DNA from: Nereocystis luetkeana
Lineage: Eukaryota > Sar > Phaeophyceae > Laminariales > Laminariaceae
DNA: 64,000 nucleotides
Reading direction: 5' to 3'
NCBI GenBank assembly: GCA_031213475.1
Contig: JARUPZ010000013.1
Coordinates: 3,596,731-3,660,730 of the forward strand
Positions 31,279 to 41,449 of this stretch are shown here, piece after piece. The position numbers and the translations under genes are program-made. Position 1 is the first letter of the stretch; each line of letters opens with the position of its first letter. The notes beneath the pieces are model-generated. The model was given only the letters and a program-made list of their open reading frames with translations, had not been told where the DNA came from and did no database searches.

Positions 31279-32149
31279 ATTTCCAATACTATTAAATGGT
31301 CGGAAACAAGGATCGAAAAAAACGGTTTCCGATCGTTTACTTTTCCGACTGACTGAAGTATGAATAGCTACCCTTCTTATCGTCCATCGGATCGAATATA
31401 CACCGTTTTTTAGTGTTTTTTCTGGAGACGTTTGATATTAAGGGAGTGACTTTCAGTAGATTGATTACTAATAATAGCTCCATACTAAAAAGGGTAGGGC
31501 AGGCGGAAGTCGGTTCGAAACTGCCTCGCCGAAATGGTCGTAGGGTCAGAGAGGGCTTCATCTTCCAGCAGCTTTTTTCCTCGAGCAGCGTGGTGTGAGC
31601 TTCACACGCGGGGCGTTCTCCTCCATCTCGTCTTCGAGGCCATCGCCACACTGGACTTCTTCGAGAGTCGCCGAAGCCACAGCCAGCGCAGCGGTTGGCA
31701 AAAAAAGGTAATCGAGACCGCGCAGTGCGGTCATCGGGTGCTGTCACGTGCTGCTGACGGGCGTAGATAAGGACGAATCACGCTGACTCGCGGCGAGCAG
31801 CAGCAGCAGAAGTGACAGCCGCTAAGCCAGCGTCGCCGATGTTCTTGTGGCCTGGGGTCGTGTCGAATGTCGTGTTGTTGTGTGGGTGTGTGATGCTCGT
31901 ACGAGTACTACTAGGTATGTCGCGGAACTTTCTAACTTTCCCGATGCATGAATCCGAATGGGGAGTTGGATCGAAAATCTCAGTTTTTCGACTGTCTGGT
32001 CCAGTTGGAAATCATACGGCGTAATCGAAAAATCTTGTATTGAAAATGCGCTTTTTCAACCGCATAAGGATGCCATTTTTTGTCTCCGACTGGAAACCGG
32101 CTTTTTCAATCCATGTTTCCGACTGCATACGAACTGGCCTTAGGCCAAT
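31279..32149. other. No supported gene; scraps of repeat family E
   Basis: Short frames only. From about 31930 the sequence carries repeat E phrases (GTTGGATCGAAAATC, TTTTTCAATCCATGTTTCCG, CGACTGCATA), so this is probably a worn copy abutting the next element. Confidence 0.5.
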
Positions 32150-32661
32150 TATTATGCAGTCGGATTTGGGGTCGGTTGAAAAAGCCCCCTTCCAGCACGT
32201 TCTCCTGAGCTTTTGCCTCGGAAAATTAAATGTTGGAAAATTGTCTTTCAGAATGTGTCCGACCTCTCTCCAAGATCTGTCTGGGGGGGGGGTGCTGCCC
32301 GCTTCTCCGGGCACCAATACACACACAGGAAATTGCCGAGCGCACTTTTTTTTCGATTCAACTCGGTCAAAAAAGATACAAACGCCCAATCGGGATTGAT
32401 TTTTCGATCCGATCCACGATCATCGCAATTAATTGTATTCCCCTCGTTCGGGTCGAAAAAGTGCTGACAGCGGTTTCTTGCACCCCGGCCCCCCGAGAAG
32501 CGGGAAACACCCCCCGATAGATCTTGGAGAGAACTCCGACCCATTCTGAGGCGAGGAGAAGTGCCAAGTTTTTCAACACTTACTTACTTCCGGGGCGAAA
32601 GCTCATTATTCATGCGAACGTGCTGAAAGGGATTTTTTCAACTGACTCCAAATCGCCCCGG
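32150..32661. mobile_element. Foldback element E1, two ~250 bp inverted arms
   Basis: The left arm (from ATTATGCAGTCGGATTTGG through AGAATGTGTCCGACC to the CTTCTCCGGG and ATCGGGATTG blocks) is followed by an inverted diverged copy (CGAGAAGCGGG, GACCCATTCTGAGGCG, AACGTGCTGAAAGGGATTTT, TTCAACTGACTCCAAATCG). The right tip is missing because a SINE-like element follows at the break. No frame is shared by the arms. Confidence 0.75.
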
Positions 32662-32772
32662 TGGTTCAAGTGGTTAACCTCGAATTCTACTTACTTGTTT
32701 GAGTCCTGGGTTCGAGCCCCAGGTGGGTCGGACTTTGACTTTTATTTGCAAAAGTAAAAAAAATAAAAAAGG
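32662..32772 (+). mobile_element. Short tRNA-derived SINE with A-rich tail
   Basis: A tRNA-like unit: GCCCCGGTGGTTCAAGTGG (A box region) and GTCCTGGGTTCGAGCCCCAG (T arm with B box GGTTCGAGCCC). It is followed by a short spacer and an A-rich tail to 32772. The good T arm and missing acceptor pairing favour a SINE over a working tRNA. Confidence 0.7.
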
Positions 32773-32774
32773 AT

Positions 32775-33010
32775 TCAATTGTTGAGAGCGCCTTGCAGCG
32801 TGGGTAGGCACAGTTCGATGCGAGTCGACGAGAGGGAAGAAAAGGCTGAAATCTCCTCGCGATAAAAATGGAGGCACGTACCGTAGCGGGAAGGGGGGAG
32901 AAGAGCCTGCTATGTGACCCCGGATCTGAGTTACGAGTTGGAAGGAGAGAGAGAGAAGAAGATGTGCGAAGATAATGAATGCGATGAGCAAAAGAACAAA
33001 AAAAAACAAA
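32775..33010 (+). mobile_element. SINE1 copy, full body
   Basis: CAATTGTTGAGAGCGCCTTG to TATGTGACCCCGGATCTGAG then GATGTGCGAAGATAATGAAT and an A-rich tail; it is nearly identical to 3706-3934. Confidence 0.88.
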
Positions 33011-33035
33011 AAACGATAGCACAAGAAGTGTGGCC

Positions 33036-33115
33036 TTACGACACACTCTAAAAAGCTCATTCATGCGAACGTGATGAAAGGGGACTTTTTCAACTGACTC
33101 CAAATCGGACTACCT
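33036..33115. mobile_element. Repeat E arm fragment
   Basis: AGCTCATTCATGCGAACGTG, GGGGACTTTTTCAACTGACT and CCAAATCGGAC match the right arm end of E1 and E2. Confidence 0.75.
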
Positions 33116-33396
33116 CAGAAGTGGCCAAACGCTTTCTCGAGTCGTAAGGCCATATATATCGTATTATGCTGTCGGATTTGTAGTCAGTTGAAAAGGTCTC
33201 TTTCAGCACGTTCGCATGATCATCATTGAGCTTTTGCCCCGCAAATAAAATGTTTTTTTTCTTCTTGTCTTTCTCGCCTCAGAATGGGTCGGAGTTCTGT
33301 CCAAGATCGATCCGATGGCGTTTTCCGCTTCTCGAGGGGCCCGGTTGGTTGTAAGAAATCACTCTCCCCGCACTTTTCCGATCCAAGACGCATTCT

Positions 33397-34007
33397 TCTG
33401 CGATGATAGAGGAAGCACATACATTGAATTTCCGCAAAAAAATATTTCTGATTGATGACGGGGTTCCTTAACCCAAAATCGTCGGAATGCCGATATTGTT
33501 CAGAAAAATGACGTTTTTGTTTACTTGAGCCATACATAGGATTATTCATCAGGAGGGCAGGCGTCCCCGGTGGCTTGGTAAGTGGTCCGCGTGCCTATCA
33601 AGATCAATTTCGTGGGTTCAAGTCTCACCGAGTGCACATACATGCTCGCAGGGGCTTTTTCTTGCATGGAGAAATTGATTGGCGGAAAGCGCGAGAGCGT
33701 GAGTTCAGCTACATTCGATGAAAATCGACGAGCAGTGGGAATGCTGAACCCTATGCGAGACAAAAAATAAAGGCACGTACCGGGGGAGAGAAGGGACGAC
33801 ACCTGTGACCACGGCTTGTCCAGAGGATCGCTGAGGGTAAAACCTCCTACGAGCTAGGCTGGAAAGTAAAAGTGATGATGAAAAAAAAAAGAAAAAGAAG
33901 AAGAAGTGATTTTTGACGAAATCAGTTTTCGGGTGAGGTATGGAGCTCCTCAAGCCAGGAGCCTCAGAAAATTGGGGTGAACCTCTATCTATCGTAGAAC
34001 GCCTCCC
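33397..34007 (+). mobile_element. MITE family C copy inside E2, itself split by SINE2
   Basis: The left part (GATGATAGAGGAAGCACAT, GATGACGGGGTTCCTTAACC, AATCGTCGGAATGCC) ends near 33556. The right part (GACGAAATCAGTTTTCGGG, GGTGAACCTCTATC, ATCGTAGAACGCCTC) resumes at about 33909. The left and right parts join at the position where 17633-17860 is continuous. Confidence 0.85.
33561..33908 (+). mobile_element. SINE2 copy, complete, inside MITE C
   Basis: The tRNA-like head has an A box region CGGTGGCTTGGTAAGTGG and a B box region GTGGGTTCAAGTCTCACC. The body has GAAAATCGACGAGCAGTGGG, CTGTGACCACGGCTTGTCC and CTCCTACGAGCTAGGCTGG, and the tail is rich in A with GAA units. This copy shows the uninterrupted site that carries MITE B in the other copy. 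Confidence 0.88.
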
Positions 34008-34320
34008 AAATGAGGTGAATATGATTGCGATCAGATCGTGGATCGGATCGAAAACTACGCTTTTTTCGATCCGATTGGGCGTTTGGATCGTATTTGACGG
34101 AGTTGGATCGAAAAAATGCGGTCGGCAATTTCCTATATATATCCTATCTGGGTGCCTGGAGAAGCGGGGAACACCCTCAGATAGATCTTGCAGAGAGATC
34201 GGACACATTCGGAGGCGGGAACGACCAATTTCCAACAATTCCGGGGCAAAAGCTCATGCGAACGTGCTGATCGGGACTTTTTCAACTGACTCCAGATCCG
34301 ACTGCATAATAAGAATTGGC

Positions 34321-34406
34321 TTTAGGACGGCAGTGATTCCCCTTTTTTGGGGGACAATTAAGTACTTGAAATGTGGGTTTGTCCCCAAGAGGATCACTAC
34401 AGCAGT
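34321..34406. mobile_element. MITE family B variant
   Basis: TTTAGGACGGCAGTGATTCC at the left and GGATCACTACAGCAGTC at the right enclose GGGGGACAA..TTGTCCCC. It is related to family B by its palindromic core, but the terminal TTAACCC is missing. Confidence 0.55.
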
Positions 34407-34659
34407 CAGTCGCAAAACAAAAATGACTACTACTAGTAGAATAATACTCACAGCCTGTTTTCTAACGCGGGGGCCTATCTACGCGTATAATATCTTGTAC
34501 ATCATACATACATACGTGTGTCATCTGAAATACTAGACTTACTTGTTACCTACACGTACGACATACAGTACGTATATGGAGTAGATATATATAGGATATT
34601 GTTGGCCCTCTGCTCTCAGCGCTCCTCACCGTTTCTCAGACGTATTTCTTGCTTTATCC

Positions 34660-34884
34660 GTGCTAGCGCGAGATGAGGTTCACGTCACGGGACGAAACTG
34701 CCTCATCAACGTGATCTCCGCCCCGACTGTGTCGGGGGCGGCCTCGGGCGTGCTTGCGCCGTGCTCTATCTGCCGGCTGGCTGGGTGCGAGTACGTCAGC
34801 TGTGAGTTGGATCCGTTGAGGGGTCGTGACTTCCAACAGCCTCCTTGCCCTCGCTGCCGGCAGTATAGAGTGGCCGATATTTGA
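34660..34884 (+). CDS. Unrecognised 74-codon frame with paired cysteines
   Basis: It contains CSICRLAGCEYVSC and PPCPRCRQYR, a spacing that could hold zinc. The frame has an ATG and a stop but no identified homologue. It could be a small exon or chance. Confidence 0.2.
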   Translation: MLARDEVHVTGRNCLINVISAPTVSGAASGVLAPCSICRLAGCEYVSCELDPLRGRDFQQPPCPRCRQYRVADI

Positions 34885-34939
34885 TTGATCACAGTCTCCT
34901 GGCCAAAGAGTTTGGTTGATGACCTACTTACTTTGAAAT

Positions 34940-35299
34940 TTGTCCCGTCAGGCCTACCCTTTGCCCGTCAAGCCTCCTTCTGAAAATAATAGGTTTGAGC
35001 ATTGGGATGTCGTTGACGGCTGTCCGTCAAGGAAGGGGCAAATGTGCCGTCAGCCGAGATTTATGCTCGCTCGTGACGGTAAAGTATTATGTTCACGATG
35101 CCAGCACCCAGATTGGACCTCATCTTCTTTGGCCGAAACGGGAGAGGCCGTATCCTCCGCGGCCTTCGACAGTTCATGGCGGCAAGAGTTTGAGGAATAT
35201 CGACTGGGGTGGCCGCTTGTGCGTCGAGGGTTGGGCGTTCAAGAAACGCCTGTCGAAATTCCGATTCAGGCTATTTTACGTGCGAAAGTACGAGTTTAG
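34940..35299 (+). CDS. Unrecognised 119-codon frame with CxxC
   Basis: It contains FMLARDGKVLCSRCQHPDW. MLARD also occurs at the start of the preceding frame and a C-P/S-R-C pair in both, which may mean a duplicated short module or may be coincidence. No known domain. Confidence 0.18.
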   Translation: MSRQAYPLPVKPPSENNRFEHWDVVDGCPSRKGQMCRQPRFMLARDGKVLCSRCQHPDWTSSSLAETGEAVSSAAFDSSWRQEFEEYRLGWPLVRRGLGVQETPVEIPIQAILRAKVRV

Positions 35300-36693
35300 C
35301 GCAAAAATGTTTGAGATTCGTATGCTGGCATATGGTCGCTTAACGAACGTCACGATCCTCTTCGGCTGCTGTTCACGCCGGGCGACCAGACTTCGTAAGG
35401 CAGAGAGGACGGGTTATTTGGTGTCGAACGAGGCTACGCGGCGGGACGAGCGGTACAGTGGTGGTGGAGGTACACAAGCGGTGTCTACGAAAACAATTTT
35501 GTTCGCACAGCAGCACTGACTGGCCGACAAGCAGTGTCTCATGCATCGTGGAGCTTTGGTTGTGTTGTGAAGGCGTTTTGTATTATTATGTAACTGCCAA
35601 AAACAAAAAAGAAGAAGTTATGAACGAGTTCATGTATGCCTGTATGTGCGCGTTACGCTCACCCTGCAACATGTTTCGTTGCTGACCCTCGAGGGTATAC
35701 TTATACCTTTCCTCGTCGTGCCTACCGCTCGCTGTAGAGACGGCCTCTGCCACGCTCGCGCAGTGCCCAGGCGGGGCGCGAGAAACATCTCAAATACGTC
35801 AGCTGTGAATTGTACCAAATTTATGAGCGGTCGATACTGACCTCCGTGTACCAGTCGAGTGGTCGATCCTGAGTTCGACGAGTAGAGTGATCGATACCCA
35901 ATTCGGAAAGCTGCCAGTACGTGATTTACCACAGATTTCGATTGACGGCCTACCGTCAGGACTGCCTTTGGTCCGTCAAAACGCCATCTAAGATACTATG
36001 GTTCATGGCTACTGCGGCTGCTCCTGCCGCTGTTACGCCGCTGCTCTGGTGCTGTTGCTATGTACGTGCTACTACTACTGTGCTGTTCTACTGCTGCTGC
36101 TCTTGCTATGCCTGCGATATACTTTGCTGCTGACCCCCGTAAGCATGGTTGTATAAGCCACCCCCTCTCGGTGAGGTGTCTCCGCTTTTCAAAGCTGAAC
36201 GACTGATTTATCTGCTTCGGAAGCTGCACGAGTACCGTCTCGTACTTGATATTTTCTTCGGCGTCTCGGTGGAGGTCTCGCGCCAGCGTAGTTTTCGTAC
36301 GATGCGTACCTGTACGCTATGCTGCTGCTTTTGCTTGCTGCTGCTGAGTTTCCTGCACCAACGTAATCACCGGCGCTTCGTACTGTCGATTTGCTCGATC
36401 GACTGCTGCTGCTCAACCAACTGTTTAGTGGCTATCTGCACACAGAGTGTACAGTACGGACCCCGAGCGTCTCGTACGTAGTACCTTGCAGTGCTGCTTG
36501 CTGCTGCACGAACGTGATACGTGTTGTTGTGGCCGATGGCGGATGGAAATATGTTTTCCCTTGTGTTTCCAGCGTTTTCTTTCTTTTCACTCCAAATTGT
36601 TTTTTGTAATGCACCCCATGGCAGTACTGTTGCACTATTTTAACAGCCTCGAGTTGCATGCACGTACGCCTTCAGCCATTACGGGCATGCGCG

Positions 36694-36723
36694 GAGCCGC
36701 CGGCGGGCGTCAGCCCGCCGCGG
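36694..36723. other. GC-rich hairpin
   Basis: CGGCGGGC, a 4-base loop (GTCA), and GCCCGCCG form a perfect 8 bp stem. It stands alone in moderate-GC DNA; no function is assigned. Confidence 0.5.
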
Positions 36724-38013
36724 CGAAGCCCTCCGTGTACTTACGAATGTATAAAGAAATCTCCGATTATGATCATATGCTTTCGTAATATATATATTTC
36801 TTCTCGAAATCCGACGAAATGTATGTGTAGCATGAGCCTTGCATGATGAGCTCCAAGGTTGATACTATTGCACAGTCAGTACTTTCCGGGGATTCCTTCT
36901 TTCAGGAATGTTTTGAGTGTGATCACAGAGTTGAAGCTATTGCTGCACACTGTCGGATGGCCGCATAATAATAATGAATAATAGAGTCATTTTCATTATA
37001 TCGATTAGTATACCAGGTAGGTATATGGTCAGAGGGGGGTATACCCCCGGTTGTTTCGCCTATTATTATTGGAGGGTGTAGGCACGCCCATAGCAGGCGC
37101 TCCCACGGGCTCAAACCTGCCTGTAATGCAATTCCGATGCGCTGACAAGACGCCCGCAGCCCATATGCTGAGCACGCGCACCCCCTTTGTTTTTCGGCCA
37201 ATGTTTTCTTGAGCCTAACTGGACCGCGGCGCAAGAGGGGCCGAAATGATTCCTCCTTTTGACTACAAGTTGGGGCCGCAAATCTACTGTCAAAAAAATA
37301 TCTACTGCACCCATTTGACCACTATTTCCAACCGCTTGACCGAGCACAATCATTGCCTGTTTTGACCACTCATGACAGCCTTAACGGACTATACAACTAC
37401 ATAATTGCATATCCACGTTATCTCCCAACCGCTCGAATAGACCACTGGCGGAACGTTCAGAAGTTGCGGATAGTCACGATCATTTGCCTCCGAAAACACA
37501 CACTGCCCAACAACTATACTCGTACAGCAGTGCACAAATATATCAATTTCGTATGGGCGAAATACATACCGGCACAACTACGACATGTTTGTTTTTTTTA
37601 CGTAGAGGAAATGAAAATATAACACTTCTTCTTGGCGTGATGATGAGGGAATGAGGAGACGAACTTATGTCCTGCGTTGCTGGCCGCTTGGTTCTTGGTT
37701 GTCGGGTGCTCGGTGCTTGGTTGTTGGGCGAGGAGATGCTGGGTGCTTGGTGCTTGGTGATCGAGCAGGAGGGACGATTGGGACACAAGCCTCGTAAGGT
37801 GCAACGCACGGCCTTCAAGTTTTTGCATGTTGTGCGTTTTTCGTGTAGACTGATGATCGCGACGATATATATGCAAACTTCTGGATGTTACCAGTATGGT
37901 CTGTTCGGGTTGTTGAGGGGTGACGTGGATGCGTACTTGTAGTCCGTTTTTAAGATGTCATAAGTGGTCCGAAAATGGGAATGTCTGCGGTGAATGGGGG
38001 CAGTAGATACATC

Positions 38014-38122
38014 TATTACGGGGGACCCTAGTTAACAGGACCTATGGTGTACATAAAAACCTATATATGTAACCATTTTTACTAACAATATTTGGTCCTG
38101 TTAACTATGGCCCCCCGTAATA
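38014..38122. mobile_element. MITE family A copy (first of a back-to-back pair)
   Basis: TATTACGGGGGACCCTAGTT at the left, AACTATGGCCCCCCGTAATA at the right. Its right TA is shared with the next copy, so the second element used the target duplication of the first, or the pair inserted side by side. Confidence 0.92.
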
Positions 38123-38220
38123 CTACGGGGGGCCATAGTTAATAGGACCAAGAGTGAAGACAAAAACCCATTTATTTACCTATTTTTACCATTAATATTT
38201 GGTCCTATTTTGTATGGTCC

Positions 38221-38489
38221 TGTTATGATACTGCTTCGTATGAGGTTGAAAGCCCGGTAATTACCCGATACTGGGATCATATTTGTAGTACTTAGAAGGC
38301 GTATCTTAGGTGGAACACCAGGGGTTTTCCAGGGAGGCACGAGCTTGGTCTCAGTCTCCGTCGTGCACGAAAGGAACGAAGCTGTTCTTCTATCTCTAAG
38401 CAAACAACAACGTGAGTACCAACGAGTACCGACTTAAAAAGCAGACCTGTCCAGGGATACAGAGTCTCCCGCATGTCCGGATCTTAACA
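38221..38489 (+). repeat. TRIM 5' LTR
   Basis: 269 bp, TG...CA ends within TGTTA/TAACA inverted pentamers. It differs from the 3' LTR at scattered sites and short indels, so the insertion is not very recent. Confidence 0.9.
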
Positions 38490-39084
38490 AGTGGCGTCGA
38501 TAGTTTTTGCTCGACGTTTTCCTGGACTTTAGGGAAAGATTTTTCAACTTATTGACGTTTTCCGAGTTTTCGGGTCGGGGGTTTTCTGGCAACAGTGTTC
38601 CTGGGTTGTTTTGTTGTGTTTTTCCTTGGGCTTGGTCGGGGATGGTTTTAGCGTATTTTGTCCAGCCCACCCCCCGCTCAGTGTCGGGGCTGGTCTGGTG
38701 AATCGGGCCACTCATTTGTGGCACAGGAAACGTTTCCAGAGTTGTAGGCTGGGTATTCGGTGTGGTTCTTTGACATTTTCCGTCTTATTTTTCTTCTCGT
38801 TTTTTGTATTCACTTTTCGCTTTTCCGTGCGTCTTCCTCGCTGCCCCCCCCCGTCGCGGGTGACATGAGGGTGGTTTTACTTGACGATTTCTTCCTGCCC
38901 CTTAAGGCCAGGTCTTCCGTTCATTTTGTTTTTACGTACTTTGCCGACTTCGTTGCCTTGCCGTTCAGAGGTGTAGGAGTGGCTATTGAGGAGCCGCATC
39001 TTCGACTCATGTTCTTGTTCGTGGAATCGGGGTTTCCATGAACTTCCCACAATTCTGCATATACGGCTCATCAGAGTGGGCTAG

Positions 39085-39360
39085 TGTTATGATACTGCTT
39101 TGTATGAGGTTGAAAGCCCAGTACGTTCCTGGGTTCTGGCACTGGGATCGTATTTCTAGTACTTGGAAGGCGTATATTAGCTGGAAAACCAGGGGTTTTC
39201 CAGAGAGGCACTACCGTGGTCTCAGTCTCCGTCGTGCACGAAAGGCATAAAGCTGCTTTTCTATCTCTAAGCAAACAACAACGGGAGTACCAACGAGTAC
39301 CGACTTTCTAAGCAGACCTATCCAGGGATACAAAGTCTCCCGCATGTCCTGATCTTAACA
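39085..39360 (+). repeat. TRIM 3' LTR
   Basis: 276 bp; it shares GGTCTCAGTCTCCGTCGTGC, TATCTCTAAGCAAACAACAA and the ends with the 5' LTR. The purine-richer AGAGTGGGCTAG just upstream is a weak polypurine tract candidate. Confidence 0.9.
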
Positions 39361-39639
39361 GTCCCCCGTGATAGTATATTTGCGGGGTTATTCCCCCCCC
39401 AACTTTTGTAGTCAGAAAGGGGTGTCCTTTCGGTCTCTCTTCCGCCTTCGTCCCGTCAGGCCCAAGAAGAGCGTGACATAAACAAGATGCAAAAAGGGGT
39501 GGGTGTGCTTGACATGGGCTGCGGGCGTCTTTCTAACGCATCGCAATTGCATCTCAGGGAGGTTTGAGCTCGTGGGAGCGCCTCTCGCGGGCGTCTTTTG
39601 TCCATGCCCCCTTCGACCCTTCCCCTTTTATCAGATGTG

Positions 39640-40310
39640 TATGTATCTTGTCATGTTATGTACTAATTCGAACACAGCGGTGCTGCGCACGGTTGAGAAA
39701 CGATTCACCGCCGATGCAGCCATCATGGACATTAGGGTGCCACTCCAACGGAAGGAGAAGGGGGAGAAGAAAAGGGGGAAGGCACGGGCTGACAAGGCCG
39801 GCTGAGGGAGGGAGGGAGGGAGGGAGGGAGGGAGGGAGGAGAAGGAGGAGAAGGAAGAGGAGGAGGAGGAGGCCCATAGGCTGTGGCGAAGGCTGTACGC
39901 TGATGATGCAGGCATTGTTGTATCTCGATCACCAAGAGGTTTGGAGAGGATGGTGACGGCGATCATGCCTGCGTGTGCGTCCTCCGGGCTTACGGTGTCG
40001 AAAGCGAAGGTGGAGATTATGTGCCTGCAAACGAAAGATGGGGAGAAGGTGCCGTCCAGCGTCACTGCAGCTGTCCAGCTGTACAAAAAAAAACGGCCGA
40101 GCTTGTGTACTTGGGCGCGGGGCTATCAGCGCAAACCGGAACCTCAGCATCGAGGTAACACTCCAACCGTCATGTACCATCGGACGTGAGGAGGTGGGCG
40201 TGCTTCGGGCGGCATGTATGAGATAGAAATATGTTACCGCCCGGGTGTGCGCTTGCGACTGACGGTGGGCCTGCTGCAAGCTGAGGCAATCGAGACGATA
40301 CCGTCTGTGT
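39640..40310 (+). pseudogene. LINE reverse-transcriptase remnant (second family)
   Basis: Frames in this stretch read, in pieces, the region from the end of the RT catalytic domain onward. VEKRFTADAAIMD precedes a (GGAG)n expansion (39804-39872), then RLYADDAGIV (the catalytic YADD), GLTVSKAKVEIMCLQTK and, frameshifted, RLTVGLLQAEAIETI. It aligns motif by motif with the intact LINE but is clearly a different family. At least two frameshifts kill it. Confidence 0.8.
39804..39872 (+). repeat. (GGAG)n/(GGA)n microsatellite inside the LINE remnant
   Basis: About eight GAGG units followed by GGA units, lying between coding segments that are close together in related RTs. It has expanded within the dead gene. 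Confidence 0.9.
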
Positions 40311-40443
40311 GCGTTTTTCTAATTGATGCGAAAAAGCAAAACGACAGAGAAGAGAGAAGGGAAGAAGAAAAGTGCTTTGCCCCCCCGAAGAGGATATTAT
40401 ATGGCAGACACTATGAGAACAATACCACTACATACAAACACAC

Positions 40444-40549
40444 TATACGGGGCCATAGTTAACGGGACCAAATATTGTTAGTAAAAATGGTTAAATATAT
40501 AGGTTTTTATGTACACCATAGGTCCTGTTAACCAGGGTCCCCCGCAATA
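40444..40549. mobile_element. MITE family A copy
   Basis: TATACGGGGCCATAGTTAAC at the left, TAACCAGGGTCCCCCGCAATA at the right, and the usual TTGTTAGTAAAAATGGTTAA interior. Confidence 0.88.
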
Positions 40550-41449
40550 AGAGCCCATCTTCACGACTAAAGTTGTTCATGATACTCCGGCTAATATTTG
40601 TTTTCGTTTGATTCGATTCGCATCTGATTGGTCGAAAAGTGAATCACCAAGAGAGCATTTTGATTTTTTGTTGGAATCAAACGAAAGAAAAATTATTTCG
40701 ACCGAGAGCGTTTTTAGGACTTCTTTTTCTCTCCGTGTTATTTAATGAGGGGAGTTTATCCAACCCAACTTGGCATGTTCTTCGTGAAATCGAAGAAAGC
40801 CACGCAAACTTGGGCCGTGTCGCCGAATCCTTCACACCAGTCCCGAGAGACAGAGCCACCGGAGCAGCCGCAGCGCGAGGTCCGATGGCGCCTAAAACAG
40901 AGTAGACCATCTGCTGCGCCTGAGAAATAACAAGGCTGTCGCAAACCCATTTTTCATCCCCCTTTTGCCCCGCAACCCACACGAGCATCGACCAGTTCAC
41001 GACTTCGCTCAGAAGTTCGATTGCTGTACCCCCGTCGCTGCTGCCTGCGTGGGGCTACGGGGCTGCGCCAGCCACCCAAGACGCCCGAAGAGCGATAGCC
41101 TCTTCAGCGGTGCGGGCAGAAACAATCGGCCGCTGACCGCGGCACCCCGGGGAGGCCACGGGCCGGGCCGTCGCTCGCCTTGTTGTATGCCCTCGGGTGT
41201 TCGTAGACCCTTGTGCGTTGTTCAAATTTTTGTTTCCAATACGCTGTTCTTCGATAGGAGACCAAAAGGTATACCAGGTATTTTTTACGTAATTCTATTC
41301 TGATCAAGAATCGAAATAAGTTTTGCCCATTCGATTATCAAGAAAAAGGTTTCTCGTTGAGACGGGCCCTAAGAACGAGCTGGATATACAACACAAGTGC
41401 ATATAAACAGACAAAGAAGCGAGGGGAATAGCCCGCAAACCGATACCTA
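40550..41449. other. No supported gene
   Basis: Short overlapping frames on both strands. Nothing matches another copy in the window. Confidence 0.6.

Larger units (their letters stand above)
33163..34310. mobile_element. Foldback element E2, interrupted
   Basis: The left tip ATTATGCTGTCGGATTTG and right tip CAGATCCGACTGCATAAT are inverted. Inside each tip the arms continue as GTCAGTTGAAAAGG / TTTTTCAACTGAC and CAGCACGTTCGCATGA / CATGCGAACGTGCTG. The centre is replaced by a MITE C (33397-34007), itself split by a SINE2. Without those insertions the element would be about 540 bp, like E1. Confidence 0.8.
34407..38012. other. 3.6 kb without a supported gene
   Basis: Two Cys-containing short frames are listed separately. 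CTG/GCTGCTG-rich stretches at 36000-36420 and a CGTCA-rich stretch at 34950-35080 and 35935-35985 stand out. A strong GC hairpin lies at 36694-36723. Near 37670-37780 a GGTGCTTGGTTGTTGGG-like phrase is repeated imperfectly. Confidence 0.5.
38221..39360 (+). mobile_element. TRIM: miniature LTR retrotransposon, 1140 bp, TSD GTCC
   Basis: Two direct LTRs (38221-38489 and 39085-39360) begin TGTTATG and end TTAACA. A primer-binding-like TGGCGTCGATAG starts 2 bp after the 5' LTR. The 595 bp interior has no domain or long frame. GTCC flanks both sides. It is non-autonomous: known TRIMs are moved by proteins of a full-length relative, and the LTR at 52843 is the local candidate. Confidence 0.9.
38121..39376. 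mobile_element. MITE family A copy split by a TRIM element
   Basis: The left arm and centre are at 38121-38220 (TACTACGGGGGGCCATAGTT to TTTTGTATGGTCC). The right tip (CCCGTGATAG) is found after the TRIM at about 39365. Removing the TRIM and one GTCC restores a normal right end with a single change. Confidence 0.88.
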
